A model generated the notes under the pieces. That model saw only the letters and a list, made by a program, of their open reading frames with translations. It ran no database searches and was not told where the DNA came from. From positions 170,732,671-170,796,670 of the forward strand of contig CAKMRJ010005634.1 of NCBI GenBank assembly GCA_928212115.1: 64,000 nt of DNA. The letters are read 5' to 3'. The translations under genes were made by a program, and so were the position numbers. This document shows positions 45,061 through 56,682 of the stretch, in pieces (within the stretch, counting starts at the first letter, position 1; the number at the start of each line of letters is the position of its first letter). Source of the DNA: Lactuca virosa (Eukaryota; Streptophyta; Magnoliopsida; Asterales; Asteraceae).

Positions 45061-46784
45061 ATAGTTTTTAGGCTCCGGGTTAGGTTTAGGGACTTTGTAA
45101 AGGGCTTTGGACTTGGATTGTGACTTTTGAGCAACTGACATCTCAGAGATCTTGTTCCGAGATACTTTGGCAAAGAAGCAAAATGCAATGGTCTTTTCAT
45201 TTATCCAAAAATCGTATTCAACCAAAGGTTGTTTGGATATTGCTTTTCTCGGACCATCAGTTTTTTGAGATGTACGAATCACTGTGTTGACAAAAGTTAC
45301 AGATGTGCTTTCAACCCTTTTTACTTTTCACTCAATTTTTATTTTGAATCTTTTGAGGATTTATGAACAACATTTTTCTTACCAACTTGTTCTTTGTTTG
45401 CTACTTTTGAAGGCACATTTGGTTTCGGAAATTGTTTTGGTTTGAAAATCGTGCCATCTGATTTATCACTAAACACAGAAGAAACTATCTGAGGATAGTC
45501 ATTTTTCACAGAAGGAGTCTCAACAGTGACCTTTTTCGGATTAGGACGGACATATTTGTTTTGAACAACCTAACTAGGAGGATTGGATGACCTCTTAAGA
45601 ATCAAAATATGCATTAAAGGTATTATGGTTCCTAGTGGCTGGACTAACTATTCAAGACATTTTCTTTTCGGATCTCTCAATGAATTCGGAATCTTTCCTT
45701 GACCTAATTTCTTTCTTAAGGGAATTTTTGGCTTTGATCTTAGGGTGAACAACATCATTCTTATTTAACCAAGGTTTCTTCTGAGAGTTAGATGATGACT
45801 TGGAAGTTTGTCCAGATGATGGATTGTCAAACTTAGGTGTAATTGGCACTAGATTTGTTTTCGAAATCACTTCAAAGTTAGAGATACAAGAGTCAGATGA
45901 ATCGTCACATACAATTTCTTCATCTACGTCACTATCAAATGAACCCTAAACAAAGTCAGATTTGTCAGAGTCATATCCAGTTGTCTCGGGAATTATTTCC
46001 TCAACAACACAATTCTTCGATGGACCGGAGTTTGAAAATTGAACTCAAGTACAGTTGATGTAAGGGAAAGAATCCGAAGATTGATTCAGGTCCAGGGATA
46101 TCAGAGGCGGAAGAGACGTGGAATCAAGACATTTGACAATGATAGGTTGGAACTCGGGAATTAGAGATTGGAACTGGTCTGAAGTCTCAGGAAGGGGCGA
46201 CAATGGTGAGACATGGGTATCCGAATGAGTGTGTTTCGGTACATCTCCCATAAACGTTAGATTTTGCAACTCCTTTAAGGAACGAGCAACATGTTTCGGA
46301 AACTCTCTTCCGTGGCCTAGTGCTTTGGACCATGGGTGATGAAAATTATTTGTCATCCGTTCATTTGCTTCAAGCATATCAATTGAGTTATGCAAAGCAT
46401 CAATTTTGGCATTAACTTGTTATCAGAAACTAAGATATTCCTTTCACGAAAAGTGATTTCACATTTGTCTTTCAAAATGATACATTCATGGTTAGACATT
46501 ACAAGATCTATTTCTAGTGATTCTATATTAAGCTTGCAATCTTCAAAGCATAACCTAAGGTGAGTCAGTTCACTTTCCATCTTCCCACTTACTTCTATGG
46601 CAGACTCATAGGCTTTATGAATGATAGTCATATCTGATTGGATATGGGTTAGATATGGTTCACAAATAGATAAATCAAAATTGCTTTCAGTAATCAAAGA
46701 TCTTACCTGCTGGACGATACTTCTGCCTGGTGGATCATTTGTTTCAATATAGTAAAAGTTTGGCTCAACATCTTCCTCATCTTC
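45061..46784 (-). pseudogene. Copia F gag C-terminal region, decayed
   Basis: Several minus-strand pieces (45652-45870, 46045-46395, 46353-46697) are rich in charged residues and Ser. The piece at 46353-46697 has a heptad-like pattern (KAYESAIEVSGKMESELTHL) suggesting a coiled coil. No catalytic motif is present. By position, between the zinc knuckle and the protease, this is the extended C-terminal part of gag. The assignment is by context. Confidence 0.65.
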
Positions 46785-47240
46785 TTATGATCCTGAAGAC
46801 CGGCATCCTTGATCACATTCGATCGACTGTCTTACCATAAAACACATTCCAGTTCTCACTTCATCCTCATCTCCAGAAGACCAGTACCCTTCAACATCTC
46901 TTGACATAGTGGTACCAAAATCTTTCACACTCGTTGCCAGCTCTTGGGCTCTGCGAGCATAGTATGCAAATTCTTTTACCTTCGGTTTCTGAGATGTTTC
47001 AGCCAAATAATATTTGGCAAAATGGTTACCAAGACTACATTTATGGCAAACTATCTTGGGTTTGTCTGAATTCAGAATTTCTTGGGATTCCGAGGAGTGA
47101 CTTGATGATGGGATATTAGGTCGGTAAGCAGGTGGGTTTTCTGAAGGTTTCGGAAATGGTTGAGGATTGCTTTGATGAGGGGCGTGAAATCGGTTTTGAT
47201 AAGGTTTATAACTAGGATTCCAGGGACATTTATATTTCAT
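46785..47240 (-). pseudogene. Copia F gag zinc knuckle region
   Basis: A basic, Pro/Ser-rich segment (NPSYKPYQNRFHAPHQSNPQ) is followed by CHKCSLGNHFAKYYLAE, a CX2CX4HX4C knuckle whose last Cys is Tyr. An acidic stretch follows (YWSSGDEDEV). It is typical of the nucleocapsid part of plant Copia gag. Confidence 0.8.
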
Positions 47241-47552
47241 GGATAATAGTGTGAATTCCTGTTGAAAACGGAGTTCGAACTGTGCTAGATCGAGATCAAG
47301 ATTTTTATCAAATGGACGATTCGGAACAGGTGGAGTGAGTGGAGTAGGAAATGTTGGTTAACTATGAGAAACATGTGGGATAGTTCCAAAGGGATATGAC
47401 ATAGGTGGGCTCGGAATAAGTGGGTTAACACAACTAACCAAGGCAAGAGGACCTCCTGACAGTTCTCTTAACGTTTGAGCAACGTTAGATTCATGGCATT
47501 ATGATTCATCAAAAAGTTGATGAAGCTTCAGTTTCTTAAAAGATCCGTTACT
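47241..47552 (-). pseudogene. Copia F gag middle, decayed
   Basis: About 310 bp between the capsid-like N-terminal part and the knuckle. I see no clean frame. Confidence 0.5.
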
Positions 47553-48179
47553 CTAAAAACATGACTTCACGTTCCCCCATCCTTTTCTGAGGCTATTGAT
47601 AAACTTCGGATTGTACTCAATGGGAATTCTAACTATACCATGTACAGTCATATTGTTGACAACAATTATGTACCTATTTGCAGCCGAGGCTACAGATTCA
47701 CCTGGAGTAGTGGTGAAGGTATCGGAATCGTTGACAACCGAAGTCAGACGCTTATCCTTCATGTTTTCAAACCATTCGAACAAGTCTTGAAGAGTGTCCC
47801 AAATCTCTTTTGCATATTTGCACAACTTAATGTGCTCAAAGAGAGACGGAGGAACACCAAACACCATCTCGAAAAATTCAATTTGGTCAGCATGCAGCTT
47901 TTCGATGTCTGAAGCAGTAAGAGGTGATGGGTGTTGTTCTTCTTGGCCCATGAGAGTTCCAACAGCATCTCTGATCATTTGTCTTACCGGAACATGAGGA
48001 CCTTCTTTCACAGATCTCCATATTTCTTAACCTTTTTCTTTTCCAAGTAAAAACCTTTCCATTCTTACTTTCTAGTGATCATACTCTTCAACAACTAGCA
48101 ATGGGGCATGAGAAGGGCAACCCATGCTATTTTCTATTTGCATCGAATACATTTGTTGAGTTTGATTATGTGCATCCAT
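47553..48179 (-). pseudogene. Copia F gag N-terminal region
   Basis: Starts at the minus-strand ATG at 48179 (MDAHNQTQQMYSMQIENSM). A TAG where Trp is expected interrupts it (about 48070), and it resumes in the main frame up to 47553. Gag (UBN2-type) motifs: FEHIKLCKYAKEIWDTLQDLF, KRLTSVVNDSDTF, YIIVVNNMTVHGI and KFINSLRKGWGNV. It is the first coding sequence after the primer site at 48312-48323, as expected. Confidence 0.85.
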
Positions 48180-48311
48180 TAAAGTTAGAATATTAAAGCA
48201 GAAGCGGTATATAGAAGAACTTTTATCCTGAACACAAAAAAGATTGAGATAACAAGGTAATATCAGATCAACTATAATATGTTGTTATGGATTCAAAGGA
48301 CAACCACCCAA

Positions 48312-48323
48312 GCTCTGATACCA
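48312..48323 (-). other. Primer binding site, initiator tRNA-Met type (element F)
   Basis: The minus strand reads TGGTATCAGAGC two bases after the LTR end (TACTCGCA), confirming the minus orientation of F. Confidence 0.9.
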
Positions 48324-48325
48324 AT

Positions 48326-48916
48326 TGCGAGTACAAGATTCAATGCGCGGACAAGGTTTGAAAACTCAACCCTTGAATTAATTTTTAAGATCAATGTCTG
48401 TTGCTAATATATTAGTCCAGTTAAGTCTGTAAACCAGTCAAGAAGTGAAGATGATATTCAACAAAGTATTCAAATAAGTAAAATTGAGTAAGAACAAAGT
48501 AAAGATAATTTAAGAACAAGTAGAATGATAGTGAAAGAGATTTTACTTGCGAGAGAATTTGTAATTGATGTGAAGAGAATAATGCTATTTCTTTCTTACA
48601 ATCCATGAAACATCATCTCCTTAAATAGTAAAGGAGAGACACAATACAAACCCAGAATATTCTATGGACTAGGTAAAACTAAGTGTTTGACAAATATGAC
48701 ACTTAAAAGATTTACTGATTTGGTCCTAAGAACTGTTCAATCCACAAAAAGACAAAAAGCATTTAATGCTTGTACATACTCTATCACATCAATAGATTAA
48801 TTTCAGAAATGTCTTCATCTCGGAACAGGATAGACTTTGGAACTCTTCTCATATCGGACTGAGGTTGACTTCGAATCTAGTTTGGCTCGGATTGCTAAAG
48901 GTTCACTTTTATGCAT

Positions 48917-48918
<2 letters not shown>
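48326..48918 (-). mobile_element. 5' LTR of Copia element F
   Basis: On the plus strand TGCGAGTACAAG marks the inner edge next to the primer site. The outer edge is probably at TGCATCA (48918), so on the coding strand it runs TGATGCATAAAAG to TACTCGCA, about 593 bp. The outer edge abuts a (TA)n run and is uncertain by a few bases. No 3' partner LTR is present. Confidence 0.75.

Positions 48919-48997
<79 letters not shown>
48919..48997. repeat. (TA)n and (GA)n microsatellite
   Basis: About 60 bp of TA dinucleotides followed by a GA run of about 18 bp. It borders El1. Confidence 0.95.
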
Positions 48998-48998
<1 letters not shown>

Positions 48999-50725
48999 GT
49001 TCATATGTGGACAGACAATTATTGTGTGGACGTAGGTACCAATGAGATTTTAGAAAAAATATATTCTTTAAATAATCAAATAAAGGGTATATTAGTAATA
49101 TTATATACTTATTAAATAACATTCCAATTTAAATGCCTATAATCATGGATCTGTTTATTGAATCTCCCTTTTAAACGTTCCCCATCTCCATCTCATGAAT
49201 GCTGAAATTCTTTCATTCCTCCATTATGCAAATCGAGATCTCAATTTTCATCTCATGCGGTCTTAATTGTCTTGCATTCCTACATTCCACAAATCGAGTT
49301 CAATACACGAGTCAATAATCAAGAGACTAACGGCGACAGCCTGCTTCCTCTACCTGATATCAAGCCGACAACACTGTTTTTCCCTCTGCCGTCACCCACA
49401 ATCATCACCACCAACCTATCATTTTCTCTTAGTCACACGATTCAAATAAAAAGCAGGCGATTTCATGTGAATCAGGTATCCTTTAATTTAACGTGATCTT
49501 TGAATAATCCCCATATTCTAGGGAATTTTAAGTTTGATTTAATTTAAGCAGATGTCATCCTAAAACATTCGAATGGCCATTGGTTAATTAGGTTTCAAAT
49601 TAGTGTAAATAATTTGATTTTTTTTTTGGTTTTCGCTCAATGCTTCAACCCATGTGTTACATCTTATTATATCTACATATATGGGTGTGTGCAACCACAT
49701 GTACATCTTTCTTTATGGGTGGTAAAGTGACTTGGGCATGTTTGGAGTACATTCTTCACAGGTTCACGATGCACATCTTGCTTTATAATTTCGTTTTGTT
49801 GATCTGATGATACATATGTGAATCTTATTGCTCTTGCAGTTAATTCTTGAAAGAAAATGACTTATTTTTTTTTGGTGGTCGTGAACAGGGGATTTTAGCT
49901 TGTTATTCTCATGACAATTATTCGGATAGAATTCGATTGCATGTAAGTTATTCTCAATGAGTTTATCATAAAGATCCTCAAGGTAATAGAGATAAATTGT
50001 GCATGAAGGAGGACATGATGATCAAAGGCCTAAAGGTTGGACGATGGTGTGTGGGATAAAGATGAACAATGATCATCGATATTCCAAAAAGAAATAAATG
50101 TTCATCGTCTTATTCTTTTAGAATGTATCATTAGCATATTCATTTAGAATAAACCAAATTTATTCTTTTAGAATCATCATCAATATATTATTATTTTTTC
50201 ATGTAATTTACTTCAAGAATGGTTTTTTGTATCTCAGTCTTCAAGAATGAAAAATAAAAATTGATATTCATTCCAAGATTTTTCAATCTTTTGATGTAGA
50301 CTGGTTCATAAAATATAATTATTTGACATGTTATTAGGTTAATAAATGTTTTTGTGTATTACATTTTAGACTTTATTAGTTCATGATTAACATTCTTATA
50401 GAATATCATTCTACAACAGTGTCATTCTGACAGAATAAAATCGTTTATAATTAAAATTATGTTAGAATAGGAATTTAATTAATTAAAAAATTCAAAATTT
50501 TAAATTTTAAAGATTCTATTACTCCTTAAAATTAGAAAAATTCTTTTTTTATATATAGTGTAATTGACTAAAATACCCTTATGATGAAATTTGTGATATT
50601 ATATGTTATATGTTATTCCATTGTAATATCATAGACCCTCAGATCATAACCACTCATTATATTCATCCATTGGTCTACAATTGTCCTTACGACCACACAA
50701 CAGATGTCATCCACATTATAATCTA

Positions 50726-50728
<3 letters not shown>
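48998..50728. mobile_element. El1, (TA)n-flanked non-autonomous element with imperfect TIRs
   Basis: The left end GGTTCATATGTGGACAGACA continues through TTGTGTGGACGTAGGTACCA to AAGGGTATATTAGT. The right end, read in reverse, follows the same order (ATGTGGATGACATCTG, TTGTGTGGTCGTAAGG, AAGGGTATTTTAGTCA). Both ends abut (TA)n. It has no transposase, and the interior holds many AGAAT/ATTCT motifs including ATTCTGACAGAAT (50424-50436). It is a relative of El2 at 52664-55016. The class is uncertain. Confidence 0.65.
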
Positions 50729-50772
<44 letters not shown>

Positions 50773-51339
50773 AATGAATATGTGATATTAGGTATAAAAC
50801 CATCTAAATTGACTTTATTTTGATTAAAAAAACACAATTTTCTTTCACTATTAGCTTCTTCCTATTGCTTTTGAACTCATATTATTTTTTATTTTGTAAT
50901 TCATCATCAACATCTATGTATTTTTGAATGTGTTTTCCTATTAGACCTCTAGTAGAAGCTTCATAACTATCTCCCACACTTACCTTATGTCCTTATGTAT
51001 AGTTGCATTTTTTTTAATATCGATTATGGGAAGAGGTTTATCGGGTTTTTAAAGAACAATTTCAATCTTTCAATATAGTTTTCTATATTAAATTTCAATA
51101 TACCGAACTACATATAGTTGGTAAAATATTCTTATACATGGTTTGTGGTGCAATATTAACATTATACAACTCGATAAAAATATATTCAAAGTCTAACATA
51201 AGCTCTAATAGAGGATACAAGAAATATGTTAGAGATATTTGATTGAATTTCGTTAAAATTATATAGTTTTTGATGGTTTTATATCTAATATTAGGTATAT
51301 AACAGTCACATATTTTCCAAGCCATGTAAGATCTATATT

Positions 51340-51377
<38 letters not shown>

Positions 51378-51408
51378 GATATTATCTATATATATATATA
51401 TATATATG
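50729..51408. repeat. (TA)n tracts and AT-rich spacer
   Basis: TA runs at about 50730-50768 and 51340-51408 enclose about 570 bp of AT-rich sequence with no recognisable feature. Confidence 0.8.
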
Positions 51409-51410
51409 TT

Positions 51411-51926
51411 CAGGTTCATTTGAGACCATACTAATTTTGTGAGACCGTGAGACGCAATCTAAAAATAATTTTAAAATGCAAAATACAAGGAAAAATCCAA
51501 AAAAAATATTAATTATTATTTTCGTCACTTTTTTTGCCTAAAAAAATATAAAATAAATAAATAAAATAAAAAACAATTACAGTTTTTTTTTTTGAAAAAT
51601 ACGTGAAATATTCTAATAGAATATTACACTGTAAAATATTCTATGTGATTTGTAGAATGTTAGAATATTCTACTAGATTTGTCAGGTATGTAAAATATTC
51701 TAATAATCTACTAGAATATGTAAAAAAAAAGGTATTTTTTATTTATTTAATTTTTTTTTGGTATTTTTTTTGGAAAATATAAATGACGAAAATAATATTT
51801 GAAATTTTTTTTTTCAAAAAATTTCAATTATTTTGAATTTTAAAAATGTTTTTTTTATCTACAAAATGAGTGGCTAGGATTGCGTTTCACGGTCTCACAA
51901 AATTAGGTCATATGACATGAACCTAA
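51411..51926. mobile_element. MITE with about 46 bp TIRs in a microsatellite
   Basis: The left end CAGGTTCATTTGAGACCATA runs into ATTTTGTGAGACCGTGAGAC. The right end, in reverse complement, gives TAGGTTCATGTCATATGACC and ATTTTGTGAGACCGTGAAAC. The interior is AT-rich with no coding. It is flanked by (TA)n on the left and by (CT)n then (TA)n on the right. Size and structure fit a MITE. Confidence 0.8.
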
Positions 51927-51959
51927 CCCTCTCTCTCTCTCTCTCTCTCTCTCCTCTCT

Positions 51960-51996
<37 letters not shown>

Positions 51997-52054
51997 TATC
52001 TATATATATATATCTATATATATATCTTAATATATATCTATATATATATATACC
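51927..52054. repeat. (CT)n and (TA)n microsatellites
   Basis: A CT run at about 51930-51952, then interrupted TA runs up to 52052. Confidence 0.93.
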
Positions 52055-52570
52055 GTGTTGTAAAACTCACCAAGTTGGCCGATTTACTCGGTTGAGTACT
52101 CCCTACTTGGACCCTTACCGAGGCGAGGTACAGAATCTGAATACTTCCCAAACAACCCTTATTGAAACGAGCAGTGTTGTAAAACTCATCCAAAACTGGT
52201 GAGATATATAATATATATAGAATATATAGATATATATATATAGATATATAATATATATATATCTAGTTAATGATTTATTATTTAACACACATACATGTGA
52301 TTATTTACTACATATATATCTTAACTTTTCAGTGATTATTCACGAAGTGACACCTTGTTGTTGTTTTCAGTTTTATGTATTCACATGTATCTAATTTTGT
52401 TATATATTTTAACCAACTTATCATTTTAACTTATGATTTTGACATATATAATTTCCCTACAAATATTTCTACGTGAATTCCCGAATCCGAGTACTCCCCA
52501 AATACTCTCGAGTACTTGGTACTTGCCAGTCGACCGAACAGATGTCGAGTAGCGAGTTTTACAACATTGT
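52055..52570. mobile_element. TIR element with GTTGTAAAACTC ends
   Basis: The left end GTGTTGTAAAACTCACC is matched in reverse at the right end (GAGTTTTACAACATTGTG, about 52553-52570). GTACTCC/GGAGTAC phrases follow inward on both sides. A second left-type end occurs at about 52171, so two such elements may overlap or be nested. A TA-rich stretch (52205-52262) lies inside. It has no coding. The end motif recalls hAT-type MITEs, but I cannot confirm an 8 bp target duplication. Confidence 0.6.
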
Positions 52571-52587
52571 GTGTGTGTGTGTCTATA

Positions 52588-52649
<62 letters not shown>

Positions 52650-52663
52650 GAGAGAGAGAGAGA
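52571..52663. repeat. (GT)n, (TA)n and (GA)n microsatellite
   Basis: A short GT run, about 60 bp of TA and about 18 bp of GA, ending at El2. Confidence 0.95.
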
Positions 52664-55013
52664 GCTAGGTTCAAATGTTTCTAGCAACTATTGTGTGCAT
52701 GTATGCACCAATGAGAATTCAGGAATTAATAAATCTATAAATAAATTAAAAAAGGGTATAATGGTAAAATTAGTATATCTAATTATGGTAAAAAAATAAT
52801 AAATCATTTAATGCCTCCTTTAAATAATGGAAATCAGTTTAAAACCCTAGATATCACCCTCTTTTTCGTCTGCATCGAACATCGCCTCTTCCTCCAGCGA
52901 ACATCGTTCCCTCCATCGGCTCTCCATCGTTACCTATTTCAGCAAAGAAAAATGAGACGGCTGCTCAGGCAATATTTGTTTCCTCGTCTACATATTTTGA
53001 TGATCAGAATGATATCAATAGCGAAAGGTCTCATGGTATGATTGATTTCAGATTGAGGATGATGGATAGGGTTCAGTTTAAGGCTGGTGCTTCGTGGTCT
53101 AAACGTCGGATTCTGAAGATTTATGCCCTAATTTGTTGATTGGGGTTGCTTATTCTCGTTGTCGACAGCAAGAAAACCGGGGAAAAGCAACAGCAGTAGA
53201 TGGCGGTGAAGAGCTACTCGGTGCCTGTTGTGGAGTCTGCAAAAGGAGGTGAAAACGAAGGCAGCAGGGGATTTTAGGTCATCAACGACACCACCGATCG
53301 AACCCTCTCTCAGATCCTTATTCTTTCAATCTCATGTTTCAGACCTTAATTGGTCCCGCTGGTGTGATCCCTGGGTCAGTATTATATCCTATATTAGTCT
53401 ATTATTTTCATATTATTTTACTTCATAATTGCAATGATTATGGTTTTACATTCTTCCATATTTTACTCATTTCATTTTATATGATTGAAGTACATACGCC
53501 CTACAATGGCAACAAGCTACCTTTTGTTGATGCTCAAATTGTTCAATCTTTCAGAAATGAGGTATTTTTTTTTAGGTTAAGGTATACTTTAATTGGATTT
53601 TCTTTTTGGTTCCCCGATTATCGGTTTTTACTTTTTAGTTGCATTTGTTGTTCAATCATGATTTGATTTGTATTCACAAGATGTCAAAATGGTGTTCTTA
53701 GTGAAGACATGTGTTTCATTATTTAAGAATATTCTACAACAATTTTATAATTTTATTATAATAATCTATACAAAGTGTTATATTCTAACAAAATCATATA
53801 AGAATCATCTTGTCAGGGTTCTTTTGGAATTATATTTTAGATAATAATTTAACATTGTTGATTGTATTGAGCTTTTTGGATGCATTATTTGTAATATATT
53901 GTTTACGTTTTTATTAAATATGTTAGTTGACCACTCTCTTAGAATATACATAAAGTCAATCTCAAAAAGTATTTCGATCTCGAAAATTTGTCAATTCTAT
54001 TTGAATTATTCTTTTAGATTAAGTTATATGCATTGCTTTTTATATTTATAAAATTCTGAAAGAATTAAAGGTTGAGTAGTAGTATTCTAGTTACATAGTT
54101 TTTTATGGGTTTAGGTTTTGAAGAAGATGTCATGTTCTCTTCTTGGCTATACTTCATTCTTTTTATTTTTTTGGTTATCTTTTTAGATGAAAGATCAAGT
54201 TTTTTTTCGTTGATAAACTATGAATGGTCCTCCAACATTTGCATAATACAAATTTTTTAAGAATATTCAAAACCATTATGCAAGAATAGTTTATTCTATA
54301 AGAATATTATTGTTGTATTCTGATAGAATTGTAGTTAATTATTTAAAAGTTTAATGTGCAGTTGTTACAAGTGTATCATTACAAAATATTAGGCAATGAA
54401 TCTGTGATAGAAATGGCTTGAAGAATGACTTGAAGACCTGATGGGAAAGGCTTAAAGAATGAATTAAAGAATGATCACACTCACTGTTTAAGAATGTTGT
54501 TATTTTTTAAGAATTATATTTGTTATTCTTTCAGAATGTTGTTATGATTCAATGAACCACAATCATACAATGTAATTATTTGGTATATTATTTGTTTAAG
54601 AAATCGATTTTGTGTATTCTAACAGAATAAAATCGAAAATATATTTACTAGTTTATGGTTGGCGTTCTGTCATTCTGACAGAATAAAATCGAAAAATATA
54701 TTTACTAGTTTATGGTTGACATTCTATCATTCTGACAGAATAAAATCGGATTTTTAAATTTGAATTAATTTAAAATATTCAGATTTTTAAAAATAAATGA
54801 ATTAATTATCCCTAAAAATCCGAAAATTTCTTTTTTTAATATATGTTAATTGACTAAAATGCCCTTATGCTGAAATTTGTGTGATTATATGGTACATGTT
54901 ATCCTATTCTAATATCATAGACCCTCAGATCATGACCTTTGATTCTATTCCATTCGGTGGTCCAGATCTGTGCATTCTGGCACACAATAGTTAGTAAAAA
55001 CAAAATAAGTTAA

Positions 55014-55016
<3 letters not shown>
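52664..55016. mobile_element. El2, (TA)n-flanked non-autonomous element related to El1
   Basis: The left end CTAGGTTCAAATG is followed by CAACTATTGTGTGCATGTAT and a GGGTATAATGGTAAAAT stretch. The right end, in reverse, gives CTAACTATTGTGTGCCAGAA and GGGCATTTTAGTCAATTAAC. The right part (54830-54940) matches El1's right part, including CATAGACCCTCAGATCAT. Three copies of ATTCTRACAGAAT followed by AAAATCG lie at 54616-54741. No credible transposase is encoded. The inner frame at 53334-53666 has no family features. Confidence 0.65.
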
Positions 55017-55055
<39 letters not shown>

Positions 55056-55086
55056 GATATATATATTATATATATATATATATATA
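55017..55086. repeat. (TA)n microsatellite
   Basis: About 70 bp of nearly uninterrupted TA at the right edge of El2. Confidence 0.95.
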
Positions 55087-56677
55087 AACAAAATCTCAAA
55101 CTTAATGTTTCCCTTTCCAGGTTCTGTCACGTCTAAATAAAAATCCTTGAGTTTTAAGCGAAGACAACCCCACAGATATCTCTAATAAGTTGAACCAATG
55201 AACAAAGCAAAACAATGAGAGCATCAGCAATATCTTTCCCCAACTAATGAATGTGGATTTTCCCTTTTTCAGAAGATCCTATCTTTTCAAATCTAACTTT
55301 GGAAAAGAAAAAAATAAAACTAAGTTTGTTTTTATAAAGCACCTACTTCAATATGATTTAAAGAGGTTTCTTAAGGGATCATGTTACATTTTCTTTCCTC
55401 GTGATGTACTTGTGGCCTTGTGGGACAATACTTGTCTTTTAAAGCACGCCCTCGAAGATATCTCAAAGAATCCAAGATACTGGATAACCTCACAAAAGCA
55501 ATTTTGTAAACCAAATGCCCAGTCAGTTAATTTTAATTCCCAAACTTTTAGTTATTTTAGTTCTAGTTTTATTAATTTAGTTCTTTCATATTGTTTGGTA
55601 TTTATTAACCTTTTAATCTGACAAAGCTTTTGATCGTTTAGAAAAAATATTGTAAGATCCTCTGTTAGTAAGCTTTCATTTTCATTGGTGCACAGAAGAA
55701 GCGGATTTGGATAAAAAAAATCTAATCCGATCCAAATATTATATTTAACAAAAGACGGAATTACACAAAACCGGTTCAAGTTAGTTTGATCTACCGAATT
55801 TTAAAAATTCCATGTCGTGAGCTATAAATCGGATCAGATTAGTCCGATACACAACAAGGCGATTCCAACATTTTTTTTGTTGGGGCACTTGTTAAATTTC
55901 TTCAAAAACATAAAGGGCTTTCAAAAAAACGTTTAAATAACTAGATTATTTATATGTAATTTTTTTAGCCAATAGGGGCATGTGCCCCCACGCCCAAAGC
56001 ATTAGATCCGTCACTGCAGATACATCATATATATCTGGATCCATATCCTGAGCAATGAATCGGATTTGATCTCGGATAAGAAATCCGGACTTGCCTAAAT
56101 CCGGATTCAATTTGGATCCAAATTATGAACATTAAAGCTACGGTTTTTTTTAGTCATTAAATATTATTGTTTTTTTTGTTTGTTTTTTTTTACCATTTTG
56201 CCCTTCCAAACATAGATAATAGGTGTTAGATGTTAGTTATTACCATTTCATTATTGCATTCGAGTCAACGCTGTCGTGAAAATTATATCAACCCTTCGGG
56301 TAAATGATGTTTGAAAACATTTTGATTTGTGTGAAATGGTGAAACCACCAACGACTTTTCTAGCCATGAATTCTAGAAAAATGCCAATAAGAAGTAGTTG
56401 AGGGGAATGATGTCAAACTATTTATCTGGGATGTCAGAATTTAGAGAGATATTTTACATGTATGAAAAAAGTTCTGCGTAAAAGATGCAATGGTTTTCTT
56501 GGCAAAAACCACAATACTACCTTGCGAAACCTTGTGAATCATACTTGTCCCATGTTAAATTGAAGACCAAAAAATTGAAAATTACTTTTCAAAATTTCTC
56601 AACGTCACTATACTAATAAATGATCCGAAAATAGCCTAAATGGGATACATGAAATGTTTTAAAATTGGGTTTTTTAG
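55087..56677. other. Unassigned AT-rich region
   Basis: A short frame at 55247-55621 has no recognisable domain. The stretch at 55650-56110 repeats CGGATT/AATCCG-type words, and one phrase (GGGGCATGTGCCCCCACGCC, about 55975) is itself partly self-complementary. I see no gene or element that I can name. Confidence 0.4.
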
Positions 56678-56682
56678 TTGAC

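Noticed and set aside
6812..48323. TGGTATCAGAGC stretches as tRNA gene fragments
   Set aside because: Each is a 12-base primer binding site right after an LTR. No cloverleaf sequence surrounds any of them.
48837..49115. Frames encoding Tyr-Ile repeats (also at 52426-52799, 54945-55130 and 58730-58945)
   Set aside because: They are translated (TA)n microsatellites.
53228..53666. Possible host gene in El2 (frames at 52811-53041, 53228-53428 and 53334-53666)
   Set aside because: The frames overlap in different registers and share no recognisable domain. The region is bounded by El2 ends. A captured gene fragment is possible but unsupported.
55247..55621. 124-codon frame as a host gene
   Set aside because: No domain or splice structure is visible, the region is AT-rich, and no similarity to a known family is apparent to me.
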